Below, one piece after another: positions 42,448-51,353 of a DNA stretch of 64,000 nt. The position numbers and the translations under genes are program-made. The number at the start of each line of letters is the position of its first letter. The stretch's first letter is position 1. Source of the stretch: JBBILU01 sp037444775 (GTDB lineage: Bacteria > Patescibacteriota > Gracilibacteria > BD1-5 > UBA6164); the NCBI GenBank assembly GCA_037444775.1, contig JBBILU010000005.1:1-64000 (forward strand), given 5' to 3'. Under the pieces are notes generated by a model that searched no databases, was not told the origin of the DNA, and worked only from the letters and a program-made list of their open reading frames with translations.

Positions 42448-43719
42448 ATGAAAGCAATAATTTTAGCAGCTGGTCAATGAACAAGATTAAGACCGATTAC
42501 AAACACAATTCCAAAACCAATGATACAAATAGCATCAAGACCTATAATTGAGCATTTAATAGAAAATATTTATGATGAAGTTGATGAAATAATTATTGTT
42601 GTAAAATATTTGAAAAAATGTTTTATTTCATATTTTTGAAATAATTTTAAATGAACTAAAATTACTTATTTTGAGCAAGGAGATGATAAATGAACTTGAT
42701 GAGCTTTGAGATGAATCAAATTTTCTTGAGATTTTTTACTAATAAATTGAGATAGTATTTTTGAAAAAAAAGATTTTATAAAAATAATAAATTTATCTTG
42801 ATATTGATGTTTAACAAGAGAAGTAGAAAATCCCTCAAAATATTGAGTTTACATTAAAAATGCTGACTTAACAGCAATTAAAATTATAGAAAAACCGAAA
42901 GAATTTTATGGAAATACTACAAATGTATGAGTTTATAAATTTTCTGACAAGCTTTTTGAAATTAATGAAAAAATAGAACTTTCACCTAGATGAGAATATG
43001 AAATAACAGACTCTATAAACAAATTTTGTGAAATAGAAAAATTTCATCTTATAAATATGGATTGAGAATTTGTTGATGTTTGACAAGTTGAAGATATTGA
43101 AAAAGCAGAAAAAATTATGCAAGAAATTCTTTACAGAAAACCAAATTTTTGAGAATATAATATTTTAGAAAAAATTTGAGAATTTTATATTTCTCTTTGA
43201 ATACCAATAAAACAAGTAGAAAAGTTAATAAATTTTTCTACTGACAAAACAGATATTGATTTAATAAATAATACATGAGACTTGAATAGATTTTCTAGTA
43301 TAGAAAAGTTTGAAAAATGGTATAACGATGAGAATAGATTTTTATTTTGTTTGCTTGATAAAAATAATAATCTAGCTTGAATTTGGTGGTGAAGACCAGC
43401 AAAATTACCCGAAATTAAAGAAATTCTAAATAATGAAATTTATGAAAAAGTTTTGCAAAATGTGTCTAAAATCCACACAAGTTGAATAAGAATTTACTGA
43501 GTTTTTAGATGAAAATGACTTGCAAAAGTAATTTTTTTAGCAGAAAAACATTATAGAAAGATTTTTGAAAAAGCTTTTATTTGTATTGATATAAACAAAT
43601 CAAATATAGCTTCTCAAAAATCTTATGAAAAACAATGATATTTTTATTTTGCAAATTGAAAAAATATTAATAGTTCCATTTGAGAAGCCGAAAAAAGAAT
43701 GCTTTATGTTAGCTTTTAA
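42448..43719 (+). CDS. Sugar-phosphate nucleotidyltransferase fused to a GNAT acetyltransferase
   Basis: The 423-residue protein starts MKAIILAAGQGTRLRPITNTIPKPMIQI, the nucleotidyltransferase signature (LAAGxGTRLxPxT…PKPM), with the later 'EYEITDSIN' and 'FVDVGQVED' blocks. From about residue 275 a GNAT-like domain follows: 'FLFCLLDKNNNLAGIW', then 'RGKGLAKVIFLAEKHYRKIF' (R-G-x-G-L-a acetyl-CoA loop) and 'NIASQKSYEKQGYFYF'. The acetyltransferase is not the left-handed helix of GlmU, so it is a different fusion. It may make an acylated nucleotide-sugar for surface glycans. Alone in its unit, with a strong terminator. Confidence 0.75.
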
Positions 43720-43762
43720 AATAAAATACACCTAAAAATAGGTGTATTTTATTTTAAAAGCT
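43711..43762. terminator. Strong bidirectional terminator
   Basis: A 23-bp perfect stem (43711-43733 and 43740-43762) with a 6-base loop overlaps the stop codon of the fusion gene and lies next to the stop of the PPIase gene on the other strand. Confidence 0.85.
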
Positions 43763-43766
43763 ATTT

Positions 43767-44969
43767 TTACTTTATCTCAACAAGTTCTACTTCAAAAATT
43801 AATTTCTTTCAAGCAAGTTCGTGATTTAGATCTATTGTAATATCTTTTTCACTAACTGCTTTTATTACAAAATTTCCATATTGAGTTGGCAATTTATTTC
43901 AAACTTTTAATTCAACTCAAGCTTCAACAAAAGATTTCAATTGTTCTTTTGGAACTTTTTCAACATTTTTTGCATTATATTCACCATATCAATCTTTAGG
44001 AGAAATTTCAAGTTTCTTTTTTTCTCAAACTTTCATTCATTTTACTCATTCATTAAATCATTTTATAACCATTTGTCCATCAACTGTGAAATCTAATGGA
44101 GTTCATCTTTTGTAAGAATTATCAACTTCTGTTCAATCTTCAAGAGTTAATTTGTAGTTTACAGAAACTGTATCTCAAGCTTTTACTTTTCAAGTTTTTT
44201 TAGCCTCAGATTCTTTTTTTATTCTTTCTTTATACTGTTTAACTTTTTCAGCTTCATCAATTTTATAATCTTCATATTTCCCAGAATTATATTTTTGAAC
44301 TTTTATTTCAATAATTTTTATATCTTTTGTAGGTTTATCATTAGCTCAAGTTTGAGTTTTTGCTATTTTATCAACATTATCAATTCATTCAATAACTTGC
44401 CCAAAAACAGAATGTTTATTGTCAAGAAAATTATTATCTTTTTGGTTTATAAAAAATTGACTTCAGTTTGTATTTTTTCAAGAATTTGCCATTGAAATAC
44501 TTCATCTAATATTTGTTAATTCTGGATTAAATTCATCATTAAACTTTTCTCAATAAATACTTTCTCATCACATTCAAGTTCAAGTTGGATCTCCACCCTG
44601 AATCATAAAATTATTTATAGTTCTATGAAAAATTATTCCATTATAATATCATTTTTGAGCTAATCAGATAAAATTATTTACTGTATTTGGAACTAGAGTT
44701 CTAAATAATTTTATTTTTATTGTCCCATTTGTTGTTTTCATTGTTGCAACTATATCTCAATTTTGTAATGGTTCATTTTGAACACCTATTTTTTTTGTCA
44801 TTTGCTCTTCGTTATTTAATAAAGTTTCATTTGTTGTTCCAGAATTAACTTCTGTAGAAATAGAGTTTTCTACTACTCAAGTAGAAGAATTTGTATTATC
44901 TTGTTTTACTTCTGTCCCACAAGCAGATAATAAAAATATTGCAAAAACAAGTAAAATTATTTTTTTCAT
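43767..44969 (-). CDS. Lipoprotein with cyclophilin and FKBP peptidyl-prolyl isomerase domains
   Basis: The 400-residue protein has a lipoprotein signal (MKKIILLVFAIFLLSACG, lipobox LSAC), a Ser/Thr/Asn-rich spacer, a cyclophilin domain (residues about 75-245; 'IIFHRTINNFMIQGGDPTGTG', 'GSISMANSGKNTNGSQFFI') and a C-terminal FKBP-type domain ('TVSVNYKLTLEDGTEVDNSYKR', then 'LEISPKDGYGEYNAKNVEKVP'), which belongs to the SlyD-like branch. Both are prolyl isomerases, so this is a two-domain envelope foldase anchored in the membrane. It is convergent with the fusion gene and 17 bases downstream of pyrH on the same strand. Confidence 0.88.
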
Positions 44970-44986
44970 AAAATTATTCTTAAAAA

Positions 44987-45682
44987 TTAAATTATTGTCG
45001 TTCACTCATCTTCTCATAATATAGCTCTCAAAATAGCTTGTTTTTTGTAAAGACTTGCTACTTTTAACATCATTTTTCAATCACGAGCTAATGCAATTCA
45101 AGTTTGATCCATTACTCTAATATCATTTTTTATAACTTCATCAAAACTTGCTTTTGAGATTAATTTAGCATCATCAAATTTTTTTGGATCTTTATCATAA
45201 ACTCAATCAACTTTTGTAGCTTTTATCATCATATCAGCTTTAATTTCTAAAGCTCTCAAAACCCCAGCTGTATCAGTAGTAAAATATGGATTTCAAGTTC
45301 CAGCAACAAAAATCACAATTTTTCATTTTTCCAAATACCTAACTGCTTCTCTTTGAATATATCTTTCTCAAACTTCTGGAATATCCAAAGCACTCATCAA
45401 AATAACTTTTTCTCAAATAGATTGCAAAGCATCTTGCATTGCAATTCAATTCATAATTGTTGCAATCATTCACATATAATCTGCAGAAGTTCTATCCATT
45501 CAATTTGAAGCTCAAGCAACTCATCTAAATAAATTTCCAGCTCATAAGACAATTCATATTTCAATATTTCTATCATGAATTTCTTTTATATCTAAAGCCA
45601 AATTTCTCAAAAAATGCGGATCTATTCAATGATCTCTTTCTCACATCAAAGCTTCTCAAGAGATTTTTAATAAAACTCTCAT
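44987..45682 (-). CDS. pyrH: Uridylate kinase
   Basis: PyrH phosphorylates UMP to UDP. The 231-residue amino-acid-kinase-fold protein has 'MRVLLKISGEALMG', 'GIVLGAGNLFRG', 'NGMDRTSADYMGMIATIMN', 'VIFVAGTGNPYFTTDTAGVLRALEIKADMMIKATKVDGVYDKDP', and the C-terminal 'MDQTGIALARDGKMMLKVASL'. The diagnostic pattern of bacterial PyrH is complete. Its stop lies 17 bases before the PPIase gene. A partial ABC gene end lies behind its start region at 45762. Confidence 0.95.
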
Positions 45683-45730
45683 AATTTATTTTTTTAGTAA
45701 TTAAAATTATTGTGTTTAGAGAATATGAAA

Positions 45731-45761
45731 TTTTCCCCAAAATCAAAATTTTTTATATAAA
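45731..45761 (+). repeat. Left copy of a 31-bp direct repeat flanking an accessory block
   Basis: TTTTCCCCAAAATCAAAATT and 11 more bases match 49270-49300 exactly and in the same direction. The repeats bracket 3.5 kb of toxin-antitoxin, ATPase and decayed genes. Confidence 0.7.
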
Positions 45762-45869
45762 TTACTCCCTAAACTCTTCCCACATCTTCCTAAACTCATT
45801 ATTTTGCTCTAAAAGTTCCTGCAAAGTTCAGTCTGCTATAATTTTCCCTAATTCAAACAAAATAATTCT
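45762..45869 (-). pseudogene. C-terminal fragment of an ABC transporter ATPase
   Basis: Minus-strand translation gives 'RIILFELGKIIADGTLQELLEQNNEFRKMWEEFRE*', the last 35 residues of an exporter-type ABC protein (family pattern 'IxVLExGxIVExGtHxELLxxxGxYxxLW'). Nothing precedes it except the end of the mazF-like gene, so the body is deleted. The 31-bp repeat begins right after its stop. Confidence 0.7.
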
Positions 45870-45877
45870 AAAAAATT

Positions 45878-46240
45878 TTACCTAAAATTTCCCTTCATAT
45901 CAAAAATAATATCAAGAGCTTTTAAAATTTTTTCTTGAGTTTGTACATCAGATATTTCTCATCTTTTCATTAAAATTCTTGTTTTATCAACAACTCTTAC
46001 TTGATCTAACTTTAATTTTGAATCTAAATCTAATCAATTTTGTTCACTTTTAGAAACCAAAACTTCATATGGATAAATTCTTTCTAACTTTTTTGAAGTA
46101 AAAATTGCAATAATAGTAGTTTTTCAAATATCTGAAACTGCATTTGTTTGCAAAATAAGACAAGGTCTGATTCCAGATTGTTCTGATCATTTTGTTGGAT
46201 TCAAATTTATATCATAGATTTCAAATTGTTTATAATTCAT
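45878..46240 (-). CDS. MazF/PemK-type toxin
   Basis: The 120-residue protein has 'EIYDINLNPTKGSEQSGIRPCLILQTN' near the start, 'TIIAIFTSKK' and 'LDQVRVVDKTRI' near the end. This is the MazF/PemK endoribonuclease pattern: G-x-E-x-x-G-x-R-P, and the D-Q-(I/V)-R-x-(I/V)-D-K-x-R. MazF cleaves single-stranded mRNA. It overlaps the antitoxin gene by 11 bases on the same strand, antitoxin first. Confidence 0.88.
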
Positions 46241-46460
46241 TTTCTTTTTCTAATAATGAAATATAGTCTGCAAAATCTGCATTACATAAAGATAAATCTT
46301 CTTCTGATTGAAGTAAAAATCATTCTCTTAATTCTTTTCTTAAAAGATATTTTTTATACACTGACAAAGCTTTATTAATAAGCTCTGTTTTGGAAATATT
46401 TGCAAACTCATTGAGAAATTGCAAATTTTCAAATTCTGGTCTAAAAGAAATAACTGTCAT
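46230..46460 (-). CDS. Antitoxin of the MazF-like toxin (ribbon-helix-helix-like)
   Basis: The 76-residue protein starts with the ribbon-helix-helix-like 'VISFRPEFENLQFLNEFANISKTELINKAL' (dimer strand then two helices), followed by an acidic tail that would wrap the toxin. It is upstream of mazF with overlapping ends, the classic order of antitoxin-toxin operons. The RHH part likely binds its own promoter. Position is the main evidence; sequence alone would not settle the family. Confidence 0.7.
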
Positions 46461-46630
46461 ACTTTTATAATTAATAATGTAATACAATTAAGTATACAAT
46501 ATTATATTAAAAATGCAATATTATTTACCTAAATACATTTTTACAGCTTCCATTAGTTAATTTAATACTTTTTTACAAATTTTTCAAAGTAGTTTTTCTT
46601 TTTACTTTGAGCATAACTCATTTTGAACTA

Positions 46631-47917
46631 CTAAGAATTTCTTAGTAATTGAATTTCTTTATAAAATACAACAAACAAATTCAAATAAGAAATTATTTTT
46701 AGTTCTTTTTCTCCAAATTCTCTTGTTTTACAAATATCATTATTGATAAGATAAAAATTTTCTATTATTTCTGAATAATCTTCTGAAAAAGACTTAAAAA
46801 TTATAGGAATAATATCTTTTGAACCTGATTTTACTTCTATAGGAAAAATTTTTCCAGTAAACTCATTTTGTAAAATAAAATCTATTTCACTTTGAGACTT
46901 TTTCCCATAATAATAAAGTTTTTCTAGTTCTGTTTTGTACTTCTGTATCTCTGTAAAAACAAAATTTTCTATAAACTTTCATCTTACTTCTCAAGTGATA
47001 AAAGAAATTCCTAAAACTTTTCTCAAAAAACCCAAATCTGAAAAATAAATCTTTTTTGCCTTAGAAATTTCTTTTTGTTTATTTGAAAAATAAGCAGGAA
47101 CAAAATTTACAACAAAAGTATTTTCTACCAGAAACATAAATTTATCTACCAATCTTTTTGAAATAGAAAGATCTTGAATTATTTTATCAATAGCAACAGA
47201 AGAACACACTCAAGTAGAAATATATTTCAAAAATTTATCAAATGAAATAACTTCATCCTCTTTTAGATAAAATCAAATATCTTTGTAAATATAATCTTTG
47301 AATAAATTATTCAAAATTTCCAGTTTTCATTCTGGAGTTTGTTCCATCACAACTCTAGGATATGAGCCATAATTTATAAACTCTTCAAAATAAGTATTCA
47401 AAATATAAATATTTTCTAATGTAATATTTTTTGCTTTTTCTAGACTGAACTCTTTATATTCCAAAAATTCCATAAAACTCAAAGAATACACTTGAATAAC
47501 TTTTTTTCTTCAAATTAAACTATCTGTCATTCATCTAAAAGTTTCCAAACTTCAGCTTCCAGTTACTATAATCTTGAAATTAAAATCCTCTCTTCTTACT
47601 TGATCTATAAAAATTTTTAAAATAAGTCCTATATTTTTTACATACTGAGCTTCATCAATAATGAGAAATTTCAGTTTCTCTTTTTTTATAGTATTAAAAA
47701 TTAAATTCTCCAAATCTATAGATTTAGAAATACCAAATTCTAATAATTTATCTCAATATAAAAACAAAGTTTCATCTTCTGTAATATATCCAAACTCTAT
47801 CAAACTTTTCAGCAAAGAAGTTTTTCACACTTGCCTAGCTCCAACCAAAAATAAAATATCCTGTTTTTTCTCTAATTCTGAAACAATTTTTTCTAAATAA
47901 ATATTTCTTCTAAACAT
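46631..47917 (-). CDS. DUF4143-type AAA ATPase
   Basis: The 428-residue protein has Walker A 'LVGARQVGKTSLLKSL' near residue 25, Walker B 'FLIIDEAQYV', sensor 'IIVTGSGSLETFRG', the middle 'MEFLEYKEFSLEKAKN' and the C-terminal 'KSQSEIDFILQNE…IFPIEVKSG' nuclease-like core. It is the third complete member of this family in the window. It lies in the accessory block. No partner gene is adjacent. Confidence 0.82.
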
Positions 47918-48030
47918 ACTTTTTTTGATAAATAATTAAAAAAGTCTTCAACATTTTAACACTTATGTTAAAAAAGTAAAGACTTTTTTGTAATTATACA
48001 TTCAAAAGTAATTTTTCTAATAAAATTTTT

Positions 48031-48507
48031 TTATTTCAATTCCATCCTCATATATGGACAATCATCTACCCAATCAGCTCAAATTTTTTTATAAAAATGT
48101 ATTGCTTTTTCATTTTTTAGCCAAACTCAAAAATAAATAGCAATTATTCAATTTTCACTTTTTAATTTTTCAAATAACTTTGTTCCTATTCACATTCTTC
48201 TTGCTTTTGCACTAACAAAGAAATCTACCAAATGTATAACTTTTCAATTCATTTCATCTGGATCAAATCAATAATGATATAGTGCATATCATAAAATTTC
48301 TCCTTTATTTTTAGCTACATATCAAGAAAAAAGTTTTTCTTTTCAAAATCAATATTTCAAAATTTTTTCTTTTTTGGTCTTGAAATCAAAAATTTCTCTT
48401 TTTGATGTAGAAAGAGATTATAAGTATCCATCAAACTCTTTCATTAAATCAACAACAGAATTTAGATGATTTTTTCTAAATATTGATATTTTTACATTTT
48501 CAGTCAT
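48031..48507 (-). pseudogene. GNAT acetyltransferase broken by an in-frame TAA
   Basis: A 159-codon frame shows 'SIFRKNHLNSVVDLMKEFDGYL' then TAA at 48418-48420, then 'SLSTSKREIFDFKTKKEK', 'GKVIHLVDFFVSAKARRMGIGTKLFEKLK', and 'GLKNEKAIHFYKKIGADGVDDCPYMRMELK'. The R-R-M-G-I-G-T acetyl-CoA loop is intact, so it belongs to the GNAT superfamily. The TAA probably arose from TGA (glycine) by one substitution. Re-initiation downstream would lose the first strand. Confidence 0.75.
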
Positions 48508-48529
48508 AAATTTTCATTTAAAAATTAAA

Positions 48530-48974
48530 TTATAATACTTTCTTATTTCTCAAATCTCATATTCTCTTTTTGTAGCTTCAAAAAATTTTCTCCAGTTACA
48601 ACTCTTTTTCAAGTTTTTTCCTCTAATTCTTTCCTTGCATTCTTTCATTTCAAACTTTTGCTAACCACATTTTATAGGTTCAGCTTTTTTACTAGGAACT
48701 GATTGTACAAGTCTCAAAATAGTTTCAATATCTGCAACATCTGTTTCTCTCATCTTTCAATCTTGAGCTAACATTTTCAACTGGTGACAATTTGTCACCA
48801 CTTCACTTCATTCAATTCTCAATCTTTCAGCAAGTTTATTCCAATACTTTCTAGATCTTGTATAATCACTTTGTTATGTCAAAACAGCCACAATATCAAT
48901 AACAGAAAAATACCTTTTATTTTTTTGCTCATCATAAACTCTTCTAATTTTAGCTCATTCAAAAAGTAAAATAT
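48530..48974 (-). pseudogene. BRO/antirepressor-like gene, decayed and cut by an IS remnant
   Basis: Minus-strand pieces include 'KIRRVYDEQKNKRYFSVIDIVAVLT', then after a TAA 'SDYTRSRKYWNKLAERLR', 'LKMLAQDGKMRETDVADIETILRLVQSVPSKKAEPIK', and after a frameshift 'WLAKVGNERMQG'. This is the Bro-N (phage antirepressor, BRO family) pattern, whose D-x-(V/I)-x-x-L-t and Q-s-(I/V)-P-s-p-K-A-E-P-F blocks are recognisable. The 5' end stops at the IS junction near 48975. Confidence 0.75.
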
Positions 48975-49266
48975 TTTTTGTTTGTTTGATGTTTGTATCC
49001 TGTTTCTCTCAAATGATTTACTAGCCTTGTTATTTTCATTTCTTCCATAGATAAATAATTAATTGTTAAAATATATAGTTTTTTATTTTCTTTCAAAAAT
49101 AATACTATTTTTTGATAATTATTTATTTTGTTAAAATGTGATTAGTAAGCCATATTTAACTATTATGAATTTTAGAAAAAATTTTAATCTATTTTTTTGA
49201 CTTGTTTTGCTCTTTAGTATCTCATCTCTGAGTCTTTTCAAGTGGTCAGATTTGAGTGGGACGATA
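48975..49266 (-). mobile_element. Second copy of the 5.5-kb IS left end (inverted)
   Basis: Read on the minus strand from 49266, it matches 5546-5837 almost base for base: the tip, about 160 bases of non-coding leader, and the first 27 codons of the transposase (MEEMKITRLVNHL…). It then breaks into the BRO-like pseudogene. A 31-bp repeat lies four bases from the tip. Confidence 0.85.
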
Positions 49267-49269
49267 CAT

Positions 49270-49300
49270 TTTTCCCCAAAATCAAAATTTTTTATATAAA
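49270..49300 (+). repeat. Right copy of the 31-bp direct repeat
   Basis: It matches 45731-45761 exactly. It abuts a hairpin at 49302-49341 and the IS tip at 49266. Confidence 0.7.
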
Positions 49301-49301
49301 A

Positions 49302-49341
49302 AAATAAAAATAGATGTTGTAAATAAAATCTATTTTTATTT
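49302..49341 (-). terminator. Terminator after the BASS-like transporter gene
   Basis: A 14-bp stem (49302-49315 and 49328-49341) of AAATAAAAATAGAT and its complement lies just beyond the stop of the transporter gene, with A/T-rich flanks. Confidence 0.68.
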
Positions 49342-49357
49342 AATATTTTACCTACTT

Positions 49358-50365
49358 TTACTCTCTAATTAGATAAGAAGCTATAAATGAAAATATAATT
49401 TGAATAAAATATGAAATCACAAAAACTATCAAAAATTCTGTTCAAAAATAAGTTGAATAAACAAAAGAAAAAACAAGTCAAAGAGTAATAAATCTTGTGA
49501 AACTTACCCAAAACAAAGCATTTGTTTCTTTATTTTTTGAAAAATAATAAATACTATAAGAAACCAGAAATGAAATTAAATACAAAAATATTAATAAAAA
49601 TGCTATTTTTAAAATTAAAATTTTATCCGTATCTAAAATATTATGAACTTGTTCTAAAGAAAATATATAAGTAATTAATAAAAAAGTTGAAATAGAGGAT
49701 ATTATTTTGATTTTTGAAATAAAAAATTTTGATAATCTTCTAGAAAGTCTAATAATTCTACTAACAAAAAATGGAAAAATAACAAGTATAAAAAATGAAA
49801 CTATTGGAGAAACAGCTCCAGAAGAAGAAAAACAAGAAAAAGTTCATCAAGTTAAATTATTTATAACACAAGTATCAACATCTGCTGAATTTTTTAATGA
49901 AAAATCCATAAATAAACTTGTTGTATTTTTTGCCATTTCTCACTGTTCTAAAAGTAAACTATTCAAAGGAAAAAATATAATTGAAAAAATAACAAAATTT
50001 ACGATAAATAAGCTAAAAGCTATTTTTGAATCTCAAGAAGTTTTTCAGACCCAAGATAAAAGCATTCAACCTCAAGAAAGAAGTCAAAGAAGCAAAAAAG
50101 CATATTTCAAAAAAGAAGTTTCTCAAAACAAAATACTTGAAGAAACAAAAAAAAGTAATGGTAAAAATAGAAAGTTTATGATTATATTTATTAAAACTAA
50201 TTGTTTTTTATCTTTTAAAATCAAAAAATCTTTTAGATCAAATTTGAGTAAAGATGGCATAATCAAAAATATTCCTGCAAAAACACAAATTACAGTGCTA
50301 AAGGGAAGTCCTCATGATACAAAATTTATACTTAATCAAAGAATTATTGCTAAAAGTAGGTACAT
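49358..50365 (-). CDS. Bile-acid:sodium symporter-like (BASS/ACR3-type) membrane protein
   Basis: The 335-residue protein has about 10 hydrophobic helices. It starts MYLLLAIILGLSINFVSGGLPFS; a helix-break motif near residues 90-110 ('LLLGLLSGGGMLLSGVGKTSGDSK') resembles the unwound helix-4/helix-9 crossing of BASS proteins, and the second half repeats the hydrophobic pattern after 'GAVSPIVSFFILVIFPFF'. The substrate cannot be told; ACR3 arsenite efflux and organic-anion uptake are both in this superfamily. It follows ruvX by five bases, so they share an operon. Confidence 0.55.
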
Positions 50366-50370
50366 ATTTT

Positions 50371-50754
50371 TTAAATTAAATTATTTTTCTTTTTACTTAA
50401 ATAAGTATCAAGAATTAAAGAAGCAGAAATATCGTCAATATGCTTTTTTTTTGAAAAAATTTTTGCTTCAAAAGTAGTAAATCTTTCATCTATTCAAATT
50501 ATTTCCTTATCCTTAAAAGTTTCTTTTAACTTTTCAATAAATTTTTCTGTCTTATTTAATTGTTTTAAATCTTTATTATATAAATCGAAAGGAAGTCAAA
50601 CTACAATTGTTGAAATATTTCTTTCTCTAAGTAAAATTTTTATATTTGAAATTAAACTCACTCTTTGAACTATTTTTAGAGGGAAAGCTATATTTTCACA
50701 AGATACTGCTAATCAACATTTTTTATTTCACAAATCTATTGCTAATATTGACAT
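50371..50754 (-). CDS. ruvX: Putative pre-16S rRNA nuclease YqgF/RuvX
   Basis: The 127-residue RNase-H-fold protein has 'MSILAIDLGNKKCGLAVS' (first catalytic Asp), 'TIVVGLPFDLYN' and 'IIGIDERFTTFEA' (the second acidic block) at about residues 92-104. YqgF is essential in most bacteria and trims the 5' end of 16S rRNA. It lies between the rplI gene and the transporter, all on the minus strand. Short length (family about 135-150) reflects loss of loops. Confidence 0.9.
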
Positions 50755-50878
50755 AATTTTTTTATTAATTATATTTAAAAATTTCTTATTTAATCTATAA
50801 TCTAGCTTTTACAAAAAAGGAAAATTAATACAAACTGTATCTACTCCTTTAATTTGATGTCAAAAAAAATAAAAATTT

Positions 50879-51328
50879 TTACAAACTTTCTATATTTACA
50901 AACATTTTACAAGTTGCTCATTTTCAAATATTTACAAAAAACTCTGTTTTTCAAATAGTTTTTATATGTCAATTTTGAAACATAATATTTGATTTATTTA
51001 AGTCAACTTTGTATTTTGCTTTTAATTCTTTCAAAATATCTTTTTCTCCAATTCAACCAAAGACTTTCCCATGAGCTCAAGTTTGTAATTTGAAATTAAG
51101 AACTTTTCAAGATAAACTTTCAATTATATTATGTTTATTTTCTATTAATTCTCTTTTATTTGCTTCCTTTTTTTTCTGATCTTCTTTTAACTTTTTTTCT
51201 AAATCTGGAGTTAATTCTATCGCAAATCCTTTCGGAAATAAAAAATTTTGAGCATATCAAATTTTTACTTCTTTTATATCTCAAGGATGACCTACATTTA
51301 CAACTAACTTTTTAAATAAAACTTTCAT
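50879..51328 (-). CDS. rplI: Ribosomal protein bL9
   Basis: The 149-residue protein begins MKVLFKKLVVNVGHPGDIKEVKIGYAQNFLFPKGFAIELTP, the N-terminal bL9 domain with G-x-x-G-d-i-x-x-V-k-x-G-Y-a-x-N-f-L-x-P. A long helix (DLEKKLKEDQKKKEANKREL) leads to the C-terminal domain with 'GKVFGGIGEKDILKEL'. Length is normal. It lies 25 bases downstream of nusA in the same transcription unit. Confidence 0.94.
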
Positions 51329-51353
51329 ATATTTGATTTTTTAAAGAACTAAA

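Noticed and set aside
46461..46630. Possible tiny peptide genes upstream of the ATPase stop and antitoxin start
   Set aside because: Two minus-strand frames of fewer than 20 codons (one begins MSYAQSKKKN) have no support beyond an ATG.
49707..50477. 256-codon plus-strand open frame
   Set aside because: It is the complement of the BASS-like transporter and RuvX genes; its protein is low-complexity Lys/Ser/Gln and shows no TGA glycines or motif, while the minus strand gives real helices and domains.
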